From assembly GCF_001654845.1 (NCBI RefSeq), contig NZ_LXES01000048.1, forward strand, positions 94,298 to 158,297: a DNA stretch of 64,000 nucleotides, read 5' to 3'. Position numbers and translations under genes: made by a program. This document shows, in pieces, positions 15,094 through 24,295 of the stretch. Under the pieces are notes generated by a model. The model saw only the letters and a program-made list of their open reading frames with translations, made no database searches and was not told where the DNA came from. This stretch comes from Enterobacter soli ATCC BAA-2102. GTDB taxonomy: Bacteria; Pseudomonadota; Gammaproteobacteria; Enterobacterales; Enterobacteriaceae. Position 1 is the first letter of the stretch. Each line of letters begins with the position of its first letter.

Positions 15094-16926
15094 TCAATGT
15101 TTCAACGAGTAGTAGATCTTTTCTGCCAGTGCTTGCGAAATACCCGGCACTTTTGCAATTTCTTCAATGCTCGCATTGAGTAATCCTTGCAATCCGCCCA
15201 TATACTTCAACAGCATCTGGCGGCGTTTCGGACCCACGCCATCAATGGTTTCAAGTGTACTGGTGTTCTTCACTTTTGCCCGTTTTTTACGGTGTCCGCT
15301 GATCGCGTGATCGTGGGACTCATCACGAATGTGCTGGATCACGTGCAATGCAGGGGAATCCGGCGGCAAACTGAATCCCTCACCTTCTGGCTCGAAGAAC
15401 AAGGTTTCCAGCCCCGCTTTACGATCTGCCCCTTTTGCGACACCTAACAGCAACGGGTGCTCTTTGTCCCAGGTCACGTCCAGCGATTCAAAAACAGCTT
15501 TCGCCTGACCAAGCTGCCCTTTGCCGCCGTCAATCAGGATCACATCCGGGATCTTACTCTCTTCTATCGCTTTGCCATAGCGACGACGCAGCACCTGATT
15601 CATGGCCGCATAATCATCGCCTGGCGTGATGCCGGTGATGTTATAGCGCCGATACTCCGCGCGTAGCGGGCCGTTGGCATCAAACACCACACAGGATGCC
15701 ACCGTCTGTTCACCCATCGTATGGCTGATGTCAAAACACTCCATCCGCTTCACTTCAGGTAATTTCAGGAGCGTTGCCAGAGCGGTCAAACGCTGGCTGA
15801 CCGTCGACTGCTGCGAAAGTTTGGTGGTCAATGCCGTGGCAGCATTAGTGCGCGCCAGCTTCAGATAGCGGGCGCGATCGCCGCGCGGTTTGGTCTGGAC
15901 ATTAACGCGCCGCCCTGCCAGCTCAGAAAGTGAATCGGCCAGCAGGGTTTTATCATCAAGATTGAAATCGAGCAGGATCTCAGAAGGCAGCGTGCGCATC
16001 TGGCTGCCCTGGAGATAGAACTGTCCCACAAAGGTTTCAACAACCTCACCTAGCTCGGTACCACCTGGCACTTTCGGGAAATAGCTACGGCTGCCGAGCA
16101 CTTTGCCCTGGCGAATAAACAGCACGTGGACACACGCCAGCCCGGCATCAAAGGCAACGCCGATGACATCAAGATCGTCACCCGTATTAGAAACAAACTG
16201 CTTCTCGGTCACCCTGCGCACGGCCTGGATCTGATCGCGAATGCGCGCGGCTTCTTCAAACTCCAGCGCGCTGCTGGCTTTTTCCATGCGGGCAATCAGC
16301 TGCGTCAGCACCTGATCGTCTTTTCCGGCTAAAAACAGGCGCACATACTCCACCTGCTGAGCATACTCTTCTTCCGTCACCAGGCCGGCAACGCAGGGTC
16401 CCAGACAACGCCCAATCTGGTATTGCAGGCAGGGACGTGAGCGGTTGCGATAAACGCTGTTCTCGCATTGACGGACCGGGAAGATTTTTTGCAGCAGCGC
16501 CAGGGTTTCACGCACGGCGTAACCGTTCGGGAACGGGCCAAAATATTCACCCTTCGCATGTTTTGCGCCACGGTGCATGGCCAGGCGTGGATGGGTATCA
16601 CCGCTGAGAAAAATAAACGGGTATGACTTGTCATCACGCAACAACACGTTGTAGCGCGGCTGATAAAGCTTGATGTAGTTATGTTCGAGCAGCAGCGCTT
16701 CTGTCTCGGTGTGGGTCACGGTGACATCAATGCTGTTGATAAGCGCGACCAGGGCTTCGGTCTTACGGGAAGCAAGATTGTTGCGAAAATAGCTGGAGAG
16801 GCGCTTTTTAAGATCTTTCGCCTTCCCTACATAGATAACCGTACCGCCAGCGTCATACATCCGATAAACGCCTGGCTGGCTGGTAACGGTTTTCAGAAAT
16901 GCTTTTGAATCGAACACATCACTCAC
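15094..16926 (-). CDS. uvrC: UvrABC excinuclease subunit C
   Basis: UvrC (610 residues) makes both incisions around a bulky DNA lesion bound by UvrA2B. Seen: an N-terminal GIY-YIG domain (GVYRMYDAGGTVIYVGKAKDL, residues about 19-39, described by its first motif), a UVR motif that binds UvrB near 205-240, the RNase-H-like 5'-incision region (FDISHTMGE, VLRRRYGKAIE, ILIDGGKGQL) and C-terminal tandem helix-hairpin-helix motifs (IDGVGPKRRQMLLKYMGG, VPGISQALAEKI). The start overlaps the uvrY stop, as in other enterics. Confidence 0.98.
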   Translation of the reverse strand: MSDVFDSKAFLKTVTSQPGVYRMYDAGGTVIYVGKAKDLKKRLSSYFRNNLASRKTEALVALINSIDVTVTHTETEALLLEHNYIKLYQPRYNVLLRDDKSYPFIFLSGDTHPRLAMHRGAKHAKGEYFGPFPNGYAVRETLALLQKIFPVRQCENSVYRNRSRPCLQYQIGRCLGPCVAGLVTEEEYAQQVEYVRLFLAGKDDQVLTQLIARMEKASSALEFEEAARIRDQIQAVRRVTEKQFVSNTGDDLDVIGVAFDAGLACVHVLFIRQGKVLGSRSYFPKVPGGTELGEVVETFVGQFYLQGSQMRTLPSEILLDFNLDDKTLLADSLSELAGRRVNVQTKPRGDRARYLKLARTNAATALTTKLSQQSTVSQRLTALATLLKLPEVKRMECFDISHTMGEQTVASCVVFDANGPLRAEYRRYNITGITPGDDYAAMNQVLRRRYGKAIEESKIPDVILIDGGKGQLGQAKAVFESLDVTWDKEHPLLLGVAKGADRKAGLETLFFEPEGEGFSLPPDSPALHVIQHIRDESHDHAISGHRKKRAKVKNTSTLETIDGVGPKRRQMLLKYMGGLQGLLNASIEEIAKVPGISQALAEKIYYSLKH

Positions 16927-17579
16927 TGGCTGGTTAAGGTTTCCGCATTACACAGACCATGGCGAATCGCCAGGTGAGTCAGTTCGACATCGCCGTGAAT
17001 GTTCAGTTTACTGAACATACGATAGCGGTAGCTGTTCACCGTTTTCGGACTGAGATTCAGCTGCTCTGAAATCTCATTCACTTTCTGGCCTTTGGTGATC
17101 ATCAGCATAATCTGCAATTCGCGCTCAGACAAACTGGCGAATGGCGATTCTGTTTTGTCAGGTTCAATCTGGCTCAACGCCATTTGTTGAGCGATATCCG
17201 ACGCGATATAGCGCTGACCGGCAAACACTGAACGGATAGCATTAACCACTTCCTGCGGGGCAGCGCCCTTGCTGAGATACCCGGCAGCACCTGCCTGCAT
17301 CACTTTGGCGGGCAGCGGATTTTCGGTGTGCACTGTCAGCATGATGACTTTTGTATCAATGAAGGTACGGGCGATTTTACGTGTGGCTTCCAGCCCGCCA
17401 ATGCCGGGCATGTTCATATCCATCAACACAACGTCCGCCGAGTTAGTGCGACACCATTTAACAGCATCTTCACCACAGCAGACTTCACCGGCAACTTTGA
17501 TACCTTTTATATCTTCAAGAATGCGTCGTATCCCTGCGCGCACCAGTTCGTGGTCATCAACAAGAAGGACGTTGATCAA
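16923..17579 (-). CDS. uvrY: BarA-partner response regulator UvrY
   Basis: UvrY (218 residues) is the response regulator of the BarA-UvrY system; it activates csrB and csrC small RNAs and so relieves CsrA control of carbon storage, motility and biofilm. Seen: a receiver domain with the acidic pocket and phosphoacceptor Asp54 in VVLMDMNMPG, Lys in MQAGAAGYLSKGA, and a LuxR/NarL-type helix-turn-helix at the C-terminus (LSERELQIMLMITKGQKVNEI through LSPKTVNSYRYRMFSKL, key part). Overlap with uvrC indicates co-transcription. Confidence 0.98.
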   Translation of the reverse strand: MINVLLVDDHELVRAGIRRILEDIKGIKVAGEVCCGEDAVKWCRTNSADVVLMDMNMPGIGGLEATRKIARTFIDTKVIMLTVHTENPLPAKVMQAGAAGYLSKGAAPQEVVNAIRSVFAGQRYIASDIAQQMALSQIEPDKTESPFASLSERELQIMLMITKGQKVNEISEQLNLSPKTVNSYRYRMFSKLNIHGDVELTHLAIRHGLCNAETLTSQ

Positions 17580-18046
17580 AGGAAATGTCTCCAGAATAGG
17601 GATAACGCTACTGACTGCTAATTTGGTTTATATTAACGGTTTTCCTCTCAAGATTAAAACGTTAAAAAACCGGCTATTCGATTTTGCTCTCGTTTTTGGA
17701 AATTAGCCTGTACACCTGGTGGAAAGAAACGCAGCAGCGCCAGGGCTTTTGAGGCTATTTTTAAGCATCTGTATTCAAAAGGTTACAAAACAACCCTAAA
17801 AAAACCTAAGAAAAAACAGAACTCAAATTTTTGTAACAATAATTAACGGTGGCAGTACCGGCGTTAAACAATTAATTGCAGATAAACTGGCGTACAGATT
17901 ACCGCCGTTTGTTGTTTACGCGAATAAACAAAAAGCGTAAAAGTACGAAAAACAACCACTGCATTTTTTGACGCGGCTTGTGGTATACTCCGCGGCCTTA
18001 ACTTTCATCGTCGCGCTCAAGCGCTGTTTTATAATGAGGAAAATAA
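17580..18046. other. uvrY-yecF intergenic region
   Basis: A 467-base gap between divergently transcribed uvrY and yecF. It holds the uvrY upstream control DNA on the left and the yecF promoter on the right. I see no gene in it. Confidence 0.7.
17970..17999 (+). promoter_or_regulatory. Extended -10 promoter of yecF
   Basis: TGGTATACT (extended -10, TATACT at 17994-17999) lies 47 bases before the yecF start; the -35 around 17972 is weak (GCATTT), as expected for extended -10 promoters. Confidence 0.5.
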
Positions 18047-18271
18047 ATGAGCACACCTGAATTCGCCACTGCGGAGAATAACCAAGAACTGGCACAGGAA
18101 GTATCCTGCCTGAAATCGCTGCTGACGCTGATGCTGCAGGCAATGGGTCAGGCTGACGCCGGTCGTGTGATCATTAAGATGGAAAAACAAATCGCGCAAA
18201 TGGAAGACCAGGCTGAATCAGCGGTATTTGCCAATACGGTTAAGCAAATTAAACAAGCTTACCGCCAGTAA
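18047..18271 (+). CDS. yecF: YecF (DUF2594) small conserved protein
   Basis: A 74-residue enteric protein of unknown function, rich in glutamine, alanine and glutamate and predicted to be mostly helical, with a likely short coiled coil (IIKMEKQIAQMEDQAE). It is in its usual place between uvrY and sdiA. GAGGAAAA precedes the ATG. Convergent with sdiA. Confidence 0.93.
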   Translation: MSTPEFATAENNQELAQEVSCLKSLLTLMLQAMGQADAGRVIIKMEKQIAQMEDQAESAVFANTVKQIKQAYRQ

Positions 18272-18305
18272 AAAAAAACGGCTGGATGCGTTGCATTCAG
18301 CCGTT
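18270..18305 (-). terminator. sdiA terminator
   Basis: A hairpin with arms AACGGCTG / CAGCCGTT (18277-18305) is followed on the minus strand by eight or more T residues, just after the sdiA stop. On the plus strand the T-run is missing, so it mainly serves sdiA. Confidence 0.8.
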
Positions 18306-18337
18306 GTCCTCGTCTGCCACGCAGAACGTCTTTTGCT

Positions 18338-19060
18338 TCAGATAAGCCCGGTCGCCGCCGCATAGCAGGCAATCTGCGTTTTGTTGGGTGCGTTGAATTT
18401 CTTCTGCATATTCTTCTGATGGAAGTTAACCGTATTCTCTGAGATTGAGAGAATGATTGCTATTTCTGCTGAGGTTTTTCCTTCAGCCGTCCACTTCAGA
18501 ATTTCCCGCTCACGTTTGCTGAATTTCATTTCAGGCGGCATTACCGTCTCGTGTTCAAATCGCAGTAAAGACGTTAGAGCCATTTGCACCAGCATTTGTA
18601 AGCGCAACTCTATTTCTTCGACGTCGAAGGTATTATCCACCAGGCTAGTACGCGATACGGAAAGGAAACCCAGCGCATGATTGGGTAACATCAGGCACTG
18701 CGTTATTCCTTTGCGTAAGCCGTGGTCACGCGCTCCGTCCCATAATGCCTGAGCGTCAGTGAATAATTCATCAGTCCAGGGTAAATGCCCCTGAACGAAA
18801 TTCTCAGGTTTCAGCACCGGGTCGATGGTGAAATAATTCTCTGACTGATATTGCGCTAACCACTGTGCGGGGTAAGTGGTATGCACAGAAATCTTAGGGC
18901 GTGTAAAAGGCACTGGATGACGAACGCAGAGAGCGAAATAATCAAATTCCAGTTCCTGAGTTTGTCTCTGAAGTTCGAGATAAACCTCGTCGGCGGTTGT
19001 CATTTCCTGAAACCGGAGAAAGCATTCCCGACGCCATGTGAAAAAGTCTGTTTCCTTCAT
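18338..19060 (-). CDS. sdiA: SdiA, LuxR-type quorum-sensing regulator
   Basis: SdiA senses acyl-homoserine lactones made by other bacteria (this family lacks its own synthase in most enterics) and acts as a transcription factor. The 240-residue form beginning MKETDFFTWRR is chosen because it matches E. coli SdiA in length and N-terminus; an ATG 60 bases upstream would add an unrelated extension. Seen: an N-terminal autoinducer-binding domain (about 20-165) and a C-terminal LuxR helix-turn-helix (FSKREREILKWTAEGKTSAE, then ISENTVNFHQKNM). Confidence 0.97.
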   Translation of the reverse strand: MKETDFFTWRRECFLRFQEMTTADEVYLELQRQTQELEFDYFALCVRHPVPFTRPKISVHTTYPAQWLAQYQSENYFTIDPVLKPENFVQGHLPWTDELFTDAQALWDGARDHGLRKGITQCLMLPNHALGFLSVSRTSLVDNTFDVEEIELRLQMLVQMALTSLLRFEHETVMPPEMKFSKREREILKWTAEGKTSAEIAIILSISENTVNFHQKNMQKKFNAPNKTQIACYAAATGLI

Positions 19061-19237
19061 ACTGACTGAATGAAGCCTCTGATAAAGATAATCATTATTA
19101 TGGTGAATATAAACTAACACATAAAACTTATTTAGATATACAAAATATCGGCTATATGACTATTAACTTCAGTTTTAATACGGTTAATCCGAACTGTGCG
19201 GAATAAAAAAACAATACGAAAGGGCTCAGGGGAGAAT

Positions 19238-19270
19238 AATTTGCTCCAGGGGAAAAATCTGGAGCAAATT
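19238..19270. repeat. Perfect 11-bp inverted repeat downstream of tcyN
   Basis: AATTTGCTCCA (19238-19248) and TGGAGCAAATT (19260-19270) form a strong hairpin with an 11-base loop, 12 bases beyond the tcyN stop. No T-run follows on the minus strand, so it may protect the 3' end of the mRNA or be a weak terminator. Confidence 0.6.
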
Positions 19271-19282
19271 AGTGCATAAATG

Positions 19283-20035
19283 CTACTGCATAAGGAATTT
19301 TTCGAGGAACTGGCGGGTACGCGGCTGTTGTGGGTTAGCAAATAAGCTTTTTGCCGGCCCCTGCTCTACAATTCGCCCCTGATCCATGAATATCGCCCGG
19401 TCGGCGACATCTCTGGCGAAGCTCATCTCGTGCGTCACAATCACCATTGTACGTTTCTCCTGCGCCAGCTGGCGGATAGTGTTCAGCACCTCCCCCACCA
19501 GCTCAGGATCAAGCGCAGAGGTGGGTTCATCGAACAGGATCACATCAGGACGCATAGCCAGTGCGCGGGCAATGGCCACACGCTGCTGTTGGCCGCCAGA
19601 TAAACGCCGTGGGTAGCTGGTCTCTTTACCGGCAAGCCCCACTTTCGTCAGCAGCTCGCGGGCCCGGGCGGTGGCTTCGTCTTTAGGCTCGCCTTTTACG
19701 ATGACCGGCCCTTCAATAATGTTTTCCAGCACGGTCCGGTGCGGGAAAAGATTAAAGTTCTGAAAGACAAACCCGACATGCTGACGCAGACGGCGGATCA
19801 GCCCTTTCTGCTGGTTGATAGACTTCCCGGTGTCGATGGTGATATCACCCACGCGAATGGTTCCGCCTTCCGGTTGCTCCAGCAAATTAATACTGCGCAG
19901 CAGCGTGGTTTTCCCGGAGCCGCTTGGCCCGATAATCGCCACCACTTCTCCTTGCTCAACTTCAAGATCGATACCGTGCAGTACCGTCTGTCCGTGGAAT
20001 TTTTTCACCAGGTTTTTGACGTCGATAGCACTCAT
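19283..20035 (-). CDS. tcyN: Cystine ABC transporter ATP-binding subunit
   Basis: TcyN (YecC), 250 residues, hydrolyses ATP to drive uptake of cystine and related sulfur amino acids with the TcyL permease and the TcyJ binding protein. Seen: Walker A GPSGSGKTT (36-44), Q-loop VGFVFQNFN, signature LSGGQQQRVAIARAL, Walker B DVILFDEPTSALD and H-loop VTHEMSF. It overlaps tcyL by 4 bases. The genes tcyJ-dcyD-tcyL-tcyN form the usual enteric cluster next to fliZ. Confidence 0.97.
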   Translation of the reverse strand: MSAIDVKNLVKKFHGQTVLHGIDLEVEQGEVVAIIGPSGSGKTTLLRSINLLEQPEGGTIRVGDITIDTGKSINQQKGLIRRLRQHVGFVFQNFNLFPHRTVLENIIEGPVIVKGEPKDEATARARELLTKVGLAGKETSYPRRLSGGQQQRVAIARALAMRPDVILFDEPTSALDPELVGEVLNTIRQLAQEKRTMVIVTHEMSFARDVADRAIFMDQGRIVEQGPAKSLFANPQQPRTRQFLEKFLMQ

Positions 20036-20700
20036 TTCGGATCACGCTCCTGGCGGTTAAGCTGGTTTTCAAAATAGTTTTGCAGCGCAGACAGTACCGT
20101 CGCCATCACCCAGTAGATCAGCGAGGCCGCCAGATACATGGTGAAGACTTCGAGCGTACGCGAGGTAATAAGCTGCGCCTGGCGGAACAACTCTGGCACC
20201 TGAATCGTTGCCGCCAGCGAGGTGTCTTTCACCAGGCTGATAAAGCTGTTGCTGAGCGGCGGAAGCGCCACACGGGCTGCCTGCGGCAGAATTGCCCTGC
20301 GCAGCGTCTGCCATGGCGTCATACCGATACTGGCCGCCGCTTCCCACTGGCCCTTATCAATAGAGGAAATCGCCGCGCGCAGGGTTTCCGAGGTATAGGC
20401 CGCGGTATTCAGCGACAAGCCGATCATCGCCGCCGGGACCGGATCAAGCTCAATACCAAACTGCGGTAAACCGTAGTAGATCATAAAGAGCTGGGCGATA
20501 AGCGGTGTGCCACGAAAGACAGAGATATAAAAACGCGCCAGCCAGCGTACCGGCAGCACCGGCGACATCCGCATCAATGCCAGCACAAACCCCAGCACCA
20601 GGCCAAAGAACATCCCGCCGATACTGAGCTGTAACGTAAATACCGCACCTTTTAGCAGGAACGGCAACGAATCAATAACCAGTTGAATACTTTCTTGCAT
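20032..20700 (-). CDS. tcyL: Cystine ABC transporter permease
   Basis: TcyL (YecS), 222 residues, is the inner-membrane permease of the cystine transporter. Seen: about five membrane helices, and the EAA loop that contacts the ATPase (EAAASIGMTPWQTLRRAILPQA, key residues EAA and G). The start lies 21 bases after the dcyD stop and the end overlaps tcyN, indicating one operon. Confidence 0.97.
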   Translation of the reverse strand: MQESIQLVIDSLPFLLKGAVFTLQLSIGGMFFGLVLGFVLALMRMSPVLPVRWLARFYISVFRGTPLIAQLFMIYYGLPQFGIELDPVPAAMIGLSLNTAAYTSETLRAAISSIDKGQWEAAASIGMTPWQTLRRAILPQAARVALPPLSNSFISLVKDTSLAATIQVPELFRQAQLITSRTLEVFTMYLAASLIYWVMATVLSALQNYFENQLNRQERDPK

Positions 20701-20721
20701 TATTATTTTTCTACCTGATGT

Positions 20722-21708
20722 TTAGACATGAGGATGGTAGGCAAACAGCGCGGGTGCCCCGCCAGTGTGGACAAATAAAATCGGGCCTTCATCCTTAAAG
20801 CGTTTCTGCGCAATACCGTCGATAAGCCCTGCCATCGCCTTGCCGGTATAAACCGGGTCAAGCAGGATACCTTCCAGACGGGCCAGCAATTTTACCGCTT
20901 CCATGCCTTCTTCATTTGGTGTGCCGTAGCCCGGAGCAAAGTAGTCATCCCAGAGAATAATATCGGCCTTCGCCTGAAGTTCGAGCTGCTCTGCCACCGC
21001 CTGTTGCAAGGTCACCACTTTTGGTTTTTGATCGGCAACGCTTCGGGAAACCGTCATACCAATCAGCTCCGCCTCGGGCATCAGTTGCTCCAGACCTACT
21101 GCCAGCCCGGCGTGAGTCCCTGCGCTGCCGGAAGCGACAACGACAGAAGACAAATTAACTGCACCCTCACACTGCTGAGCAATTTCCAGCGCGCTTTCCA
21201 CATAGCCCAGCGCACCCAGCTCATTCGAGCCCCCCACAGGAATAACATACGGACGAAAGCCCTGTGCTTCCAGACGTGTGGCCAGCTCATCAAGCTGTGC
21301 CGTCGGGTCGGTCAGAGCGTCACACATTTCGACCTGGGTATTAAACAAGTCCAGCAGCAGGCGGTTACCGTTGGTCAGGTAATTTTCCGCGCGCGTGCCA
21401 ATCGGGTTTTCCAGCAGAGCCACACAGTGCAGGCCCAACTTTGCCGCCACGGCTGCCGTCTGGCGTACATGGTTGGACTGAATCGCCCCGGCGGTCACCA
21501 GCGTATCTGCCCCTTCGCGCAACGCATCTGCGGCCAAAAACTCCAGCTTGCGCAGCTTATTGCCGCCCATCGCCATTGGCGTCACATCGTCACGTTTAAT
21601 AAAAATATCGCGCCCTAAATAATCAGAAAATCGCGGTAAATACTCCAGCGGCGTGGGTGCGCCAATAAACTCGAGGCGTGGGAAGCGCGTTAAATTTTGC
21701 AGTGACAT
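20722..21708 (-). CDS. dcyD: D-cysteine desulfhydrase
   Basis: DcyD (328 residues) is a fold-type II PLP enzyme that converts D-cysteine to pyruvate, ammonia and hydrogen sulfide, protecting against D-cysteine and supplying sulfur. Seen: the PLP lysine in MGGNKLRKLEFL (about 48-59), SNHVRQTAA for substrate binding, and a glycine-rich phosphate loop ASGSAGTHAGL. It belongs to the ACC-deaminase family; the gene context next to cystine transport supports dcyD. Confidence 0.96.
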   Translation of the reverse strand: MSLQNLTRFPRLEFIGAPTPLEYLPRFSDYLGRDIFIKRDDVTPMAMGGNKLRKLEFLAADALREGADTLVTAGAIQSNHVRQTAAVAAKLGLHCVALLENPIGTRAENYLTNGNRLLLDLFNTQVEMCDALTDPTAQLDELATRLEAQGFRPYVIPVGGSNELGALGYVESALEIAQQCEGAVNLSSVVVASGSAGTHAGLAVGLEQLMPEAELIGMTVSRSVADQKPKVVTLQQAVAEQLELQAKADIILWDDYFAPGYGTPNEEGMEAVKLLARLEGILLDPVYTGKAMAGLIDGIAQKRFKDEGPILFVHTGGAPALFAYHPHV

Positions 21709-21776
21709 GGATCCTCCGGTAACGCTGTCTTTATTAGATACTTTTTATTATGCACGCAGACGCGTAAGAAATAAAA

Positions 21777-21801
21777 AAGGCGCTTTTAAAAGCGCCTTTT
21801 T
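21777..21801 (-). terminator. Terminator between tcyJ and dcyD
   Basis: AAGGCGCTTTT / AAAAGCGCCTT forms an 11-bp hairpin with T-runs in both directions, just after the tcyJ stop. It should separate much of tcyJ transcription from dcyD-tcyL-tcyN. Confidence 0.85.
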
Positions 21802-21815
21802 TTACAGCCAACGGC

Positions 21816-22616
21816 TTACTTCGTGACGTCAGCCCCGAACCACTTCTCGGAGAGCGCCTTCAGGCTGCCATCTTTTTGCATATCGGCGATGGCCGCATCA
21901 ATGGCTTTCACCAGATCTTCGTTGCCTTTACGCACTGCAACACCAGACTCCTGACGAGAGAACGCATCACCCGCTACAGCCAGGGTGTCATTGGTTTTCT
22001 TCACCAGATCCAGCGCTGCCAGACGGTCAACCAGAATGGCATCGATACGACCAACGCGGAGATCCTGGTATTTGGTTGGGTCATCATCATAGGTACGGAT
22101 GTCAACACCCTGCACGTTCTGGCGCAACCACTCTTCGTAGTTAGTCCCCAGACCGACACCCACTTTTTTGCCTTTCAGGTCAGCAGCGGTTTTGATGGTG
22201 CCTTCGTTGCCTTTCTTCACCAGCGCCTGAATACCCGACACGGTGTATGGCGTAGAGAAGTCATACTTCTTCTTACGCTCATCAGAAATGGTTACCTGGT
22301 TAATCACCACGTCGATACGTTTAGAATCCAGTGATGCCAGCATCCCATCCCATTTGGTCGGTTTGAGCGAGGCTTTTACGCCAAGATGTTTCGCCAGCTC
22401 TTCGGCAAATTCCACTTCGAAACCGGTCAGTTTTCCGTCATCACCCTGGAAGCTGAACGGAGGATAGGTTCCTTCCAGCCCAACCAGCAGCGTGCCGCGT
22501 TCTTTGACTTTATTCAGCAGATTTTCCGCCGCGAACGTTTTCACGCTCATGCCAGCGACCAGCGCAACAGCCATTACACCCATCAGCGCCTGACGACCCA
22601 GAAGTGCTAATTTCAT
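21816..22616 (-). CDS. tcyJ: Cystine-binding periplasmic protein
   Basis: TcyJ (FliY), 266 residues, captures L-cystine in the periplasm and delivers it to TcyLN. Seen: an N-terminal signal peptide (hydrophobic core MGVMAVALVAGM, cleavage likely after ...KTFA near residue 29) and a family-3 solute-binding fold (LVGLEGTYPPFSFQ, GFEVEFAEELAKHLG, WDGMLASLDSKRIDVV). It is often part of the fliA-fliZ transcription unit, which explains the old name fliY. A strong terminator follows. Confidence 0.97.
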   Translation of the reverse strand: MKLALLGRQALMGVMAVALVAGMSVKTFAAENLLNKVKERGTLLVGLEGTYPPFSFQGDDGKLTGFEVEFAEELAKHLGVKASLKPTKWDGMLASLDSKRIDVVINQVTISDERKKKYDFSTPYTVSGIQALVKKGNEGTIKTAADLKGKKVGVGLGTNYEEWLRQNVQGVDIRTYDDDPTKYQDLRVGRIDAILVDRLAALDLVKKTNDTLAVAGDAFSRQESGVAVRKGNEDLVKAIDAAIADMQKDGSLKALSEKWFGADVTK

Positions 22617-22702
22617 AAGTACCCCGATATAGTGGAATTTTTGAGTAGTGTAGTGAAATCGCCTGCAACGTCAAAGGCGGCTGCGCTACATCTTATTCTT
22701 TT

Positions 22703-23254
22703 TTAATATATATCAGAAGTTGTCTCTGCGTGGACTTTCTGCTTCACCACACCCGGCATTTGTACCTTATATTGCGCGTACTTGCGCAGTGCAATGCGGT
22801 AGTTATTGGTGCTGGTTGCAGGCAACCACGGCTCCAGATTTTCATCCAGATAACCGGTCTTAAGCAGATCGCGAGAAATGTTATGCACGGTCAGATGCTG
22901 GCCAAGGCGACGCAGGCGAACCACATATTCGCGCACAGTGCCGTGACTCATCTCCGTTTGTTCAAACAGGAATTGTTTGAAGCCGATAATGTCGAAGAAG
23001 TCGCTTTGCTCTTTGCAGTGTAAATCGCCACAGAAACGGCAAAGCGCCACCCACTCTTTTTGCTCTTCAAACCATGCTGATTCATCCATTAACGTGTCGA
23101 GGCGAGAGATCGCAATTTTATTCACGATTTCGCCACGACGAACCAGCGTGATACGGTCGAGTAATTTATTACAGTGGGCGCAATGCGTCTGGCTGTGTTT
23201 AAAGTCTTTCAGGTAGCGGCTTAGAGGCCGTCTTTTTGATTGCTGCACCGTCAT
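22703..23254 (-). CDS. fliZ: FliZ, flagellar/curli switch regulator
   Basis: FliZ (183 residues) is a DNA-binding protein related to phage integrase core domains; in E. coli it represses sigma-S-dependent promoters, favouring motility over curli, and in Salmonella it activates FlhDC. Seen: a zinc-binding-like cysteine set (CAHCNKLLD and CRFCGDLHC) and the integrase-like helical region (YVVRLRRLGQHLTVHNIS). It is 53 bases downstream of fliA in the same direction, the normal fliAZ operon. Confidence 0.97.
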   Translation of the reverse strand: MTVQQSKRRPLSRYLKDFKHSQTHCAHCNKLLDRITLVRRGEIVNKIAISRLDTLMDESAWFEEQKEWVALCRFCGDLHCKEQSDFFDIIGFKQFLFEQTEMSHGTVREYVVRLRRLGQHLTVHNISRDLLKTGYLDENLEPWLPATSTNNYRIALRKYAQYKVQMPGVVKQKVHAETTSDIY

Positions 23255-23307
23255 GATAACTCCTGGTTGTCAATACGTTGTGCGGCATTTTTAGGTGAAT
23301 CAATCAC

Positions 23308-24027
23308 CTATAACTTACCCAGCTTGGTACGTAAGCGCTTAATGGCCTGGCTGTGCAACTGGCTGACCCGCGACTCGCCCACTTCAAGAACAGCGCCAAT
23401 CTCTTTGAGGTTGAGCTCTTCCTGGTAATAGAGGGTCAACACCAGTTGTTCACGTTCTGGTAAAGCTTCAATAGCTTCCATTACGCGATGGCGTAAATTA
23501 CCTTCCATTAAATGGTGTAACGGGTTTTCTTGCTGGTGTTCATCTGTTACCAGCTCGATGCTATCGCCATGCTCTTCACGCCACTCATCATAAGAGAAGA
23601 GTTGGCTATTATTGGTATCGAGCAACATCTGACGATACTCTTCAACAGCAATGCCAAGACGCTCCGCCACTTCAGTTTCCGTTGCGTTGCGTCCCAGTTC
23701 CTGTTCCAGCTGCCCCATCGCATGTGCCACTTCGCGTGCGTTGCGGCGAACACTGCGCGGCACCCAGTCACGGCTGCGCAGCTCGTCCAGCATCGCACCA
23801 CGAATACGCTGTACTGCGTAAGTAGTAAATGCCGTTCCTTGCAGAGCGTCGTATCGGTCAACTGCATTCAATAACCCGATACCGCCCGCCTGTAGCAGAT
23901 CGTCCAGTTCCACGCTCGCCGGCAAACGCACCTGGAGGCGCAATGCTTCGTGACGCACCAGCGGAACATAACGCTGCCACAGCGAGTGTTTATCCATTAC
24001 ACCATCAGCGGTATAGAGTGAATTCAC
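23308..24027 (-). CDS. fliA: Flagellar sigma-28 factor FliA
   Basis: FliA (239 residues) directs RNA polymerase to late flagellar promoters including fliC and is held back by FlgM until the hook is complete. Seen: region 2 (DLLQAGGIGLLNAVDRYD; FTTYAVQRIRGAMLDELR), region 3 (RNATETEVAERLGI) and region 4 helix-turn-helix (LNLKEIGAVLEVGESRVSQL). The full-length match and the flanking fliZ give firm identity. Confidence 0.98.
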   Translation of the reverse strand: MNSLYTADGVMDKHSLWQRYVPLVRHEALRLQVRLPASVELDDLLQAGGIGLLNAVDRYDALQGTAFTTYAVQRIRGAMLDELRSRDWVPRSVRRNAREVAHAMGQLEQELGRNATETEVAERLGIAVEEYRQMLLDTNNSQLFSYDEWREEHGDSIELVTDEHQQENPLHHLMEGNLRHRVMEAIEALPEREQLVLTLYYQEELNLKEIGAVLEVGESRVSQLHSQAIKRLRTKLGKL

Positions 24028-24052
24028 GATAAACAGCCCTGCGTTAGTTGAG

Positions 24053-24060
24053 TTATCGGC
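24053..24060 (-). promoter_or_regulatory. Sigma-28 -10 element upstream of fliA
   Basis: Minus-strand GCCGATAA, the exact sigma-28 -10 consensus, lies 26 bases ahead of the fliA start; no good TAAA -35 is seen at 15 bp, so strength is uncertain. fliA is autoregulated in E. coli. Confidence 0.6.
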
Positions 24061-24295
24061 ATGATTATCCGATTCTGGAGGGGTTTTAATTGGGTGAATA
24101 GTGGGTGAAATGAGGGGTTATTTAAACTGTTGTGGTCTGAACATCATTTCATACTGTATTTGGGAGCAACGGATCTTTTGATTACTTATGCTCATTCTAC
24201 TTTATTCATCGCTAAATCAAGGCAGCGTCATCGACATTCTGCCTCTACGGCATCGTCTTTTGTCAATCGTATCGTAGCCAGGCCAAGGAATATCC

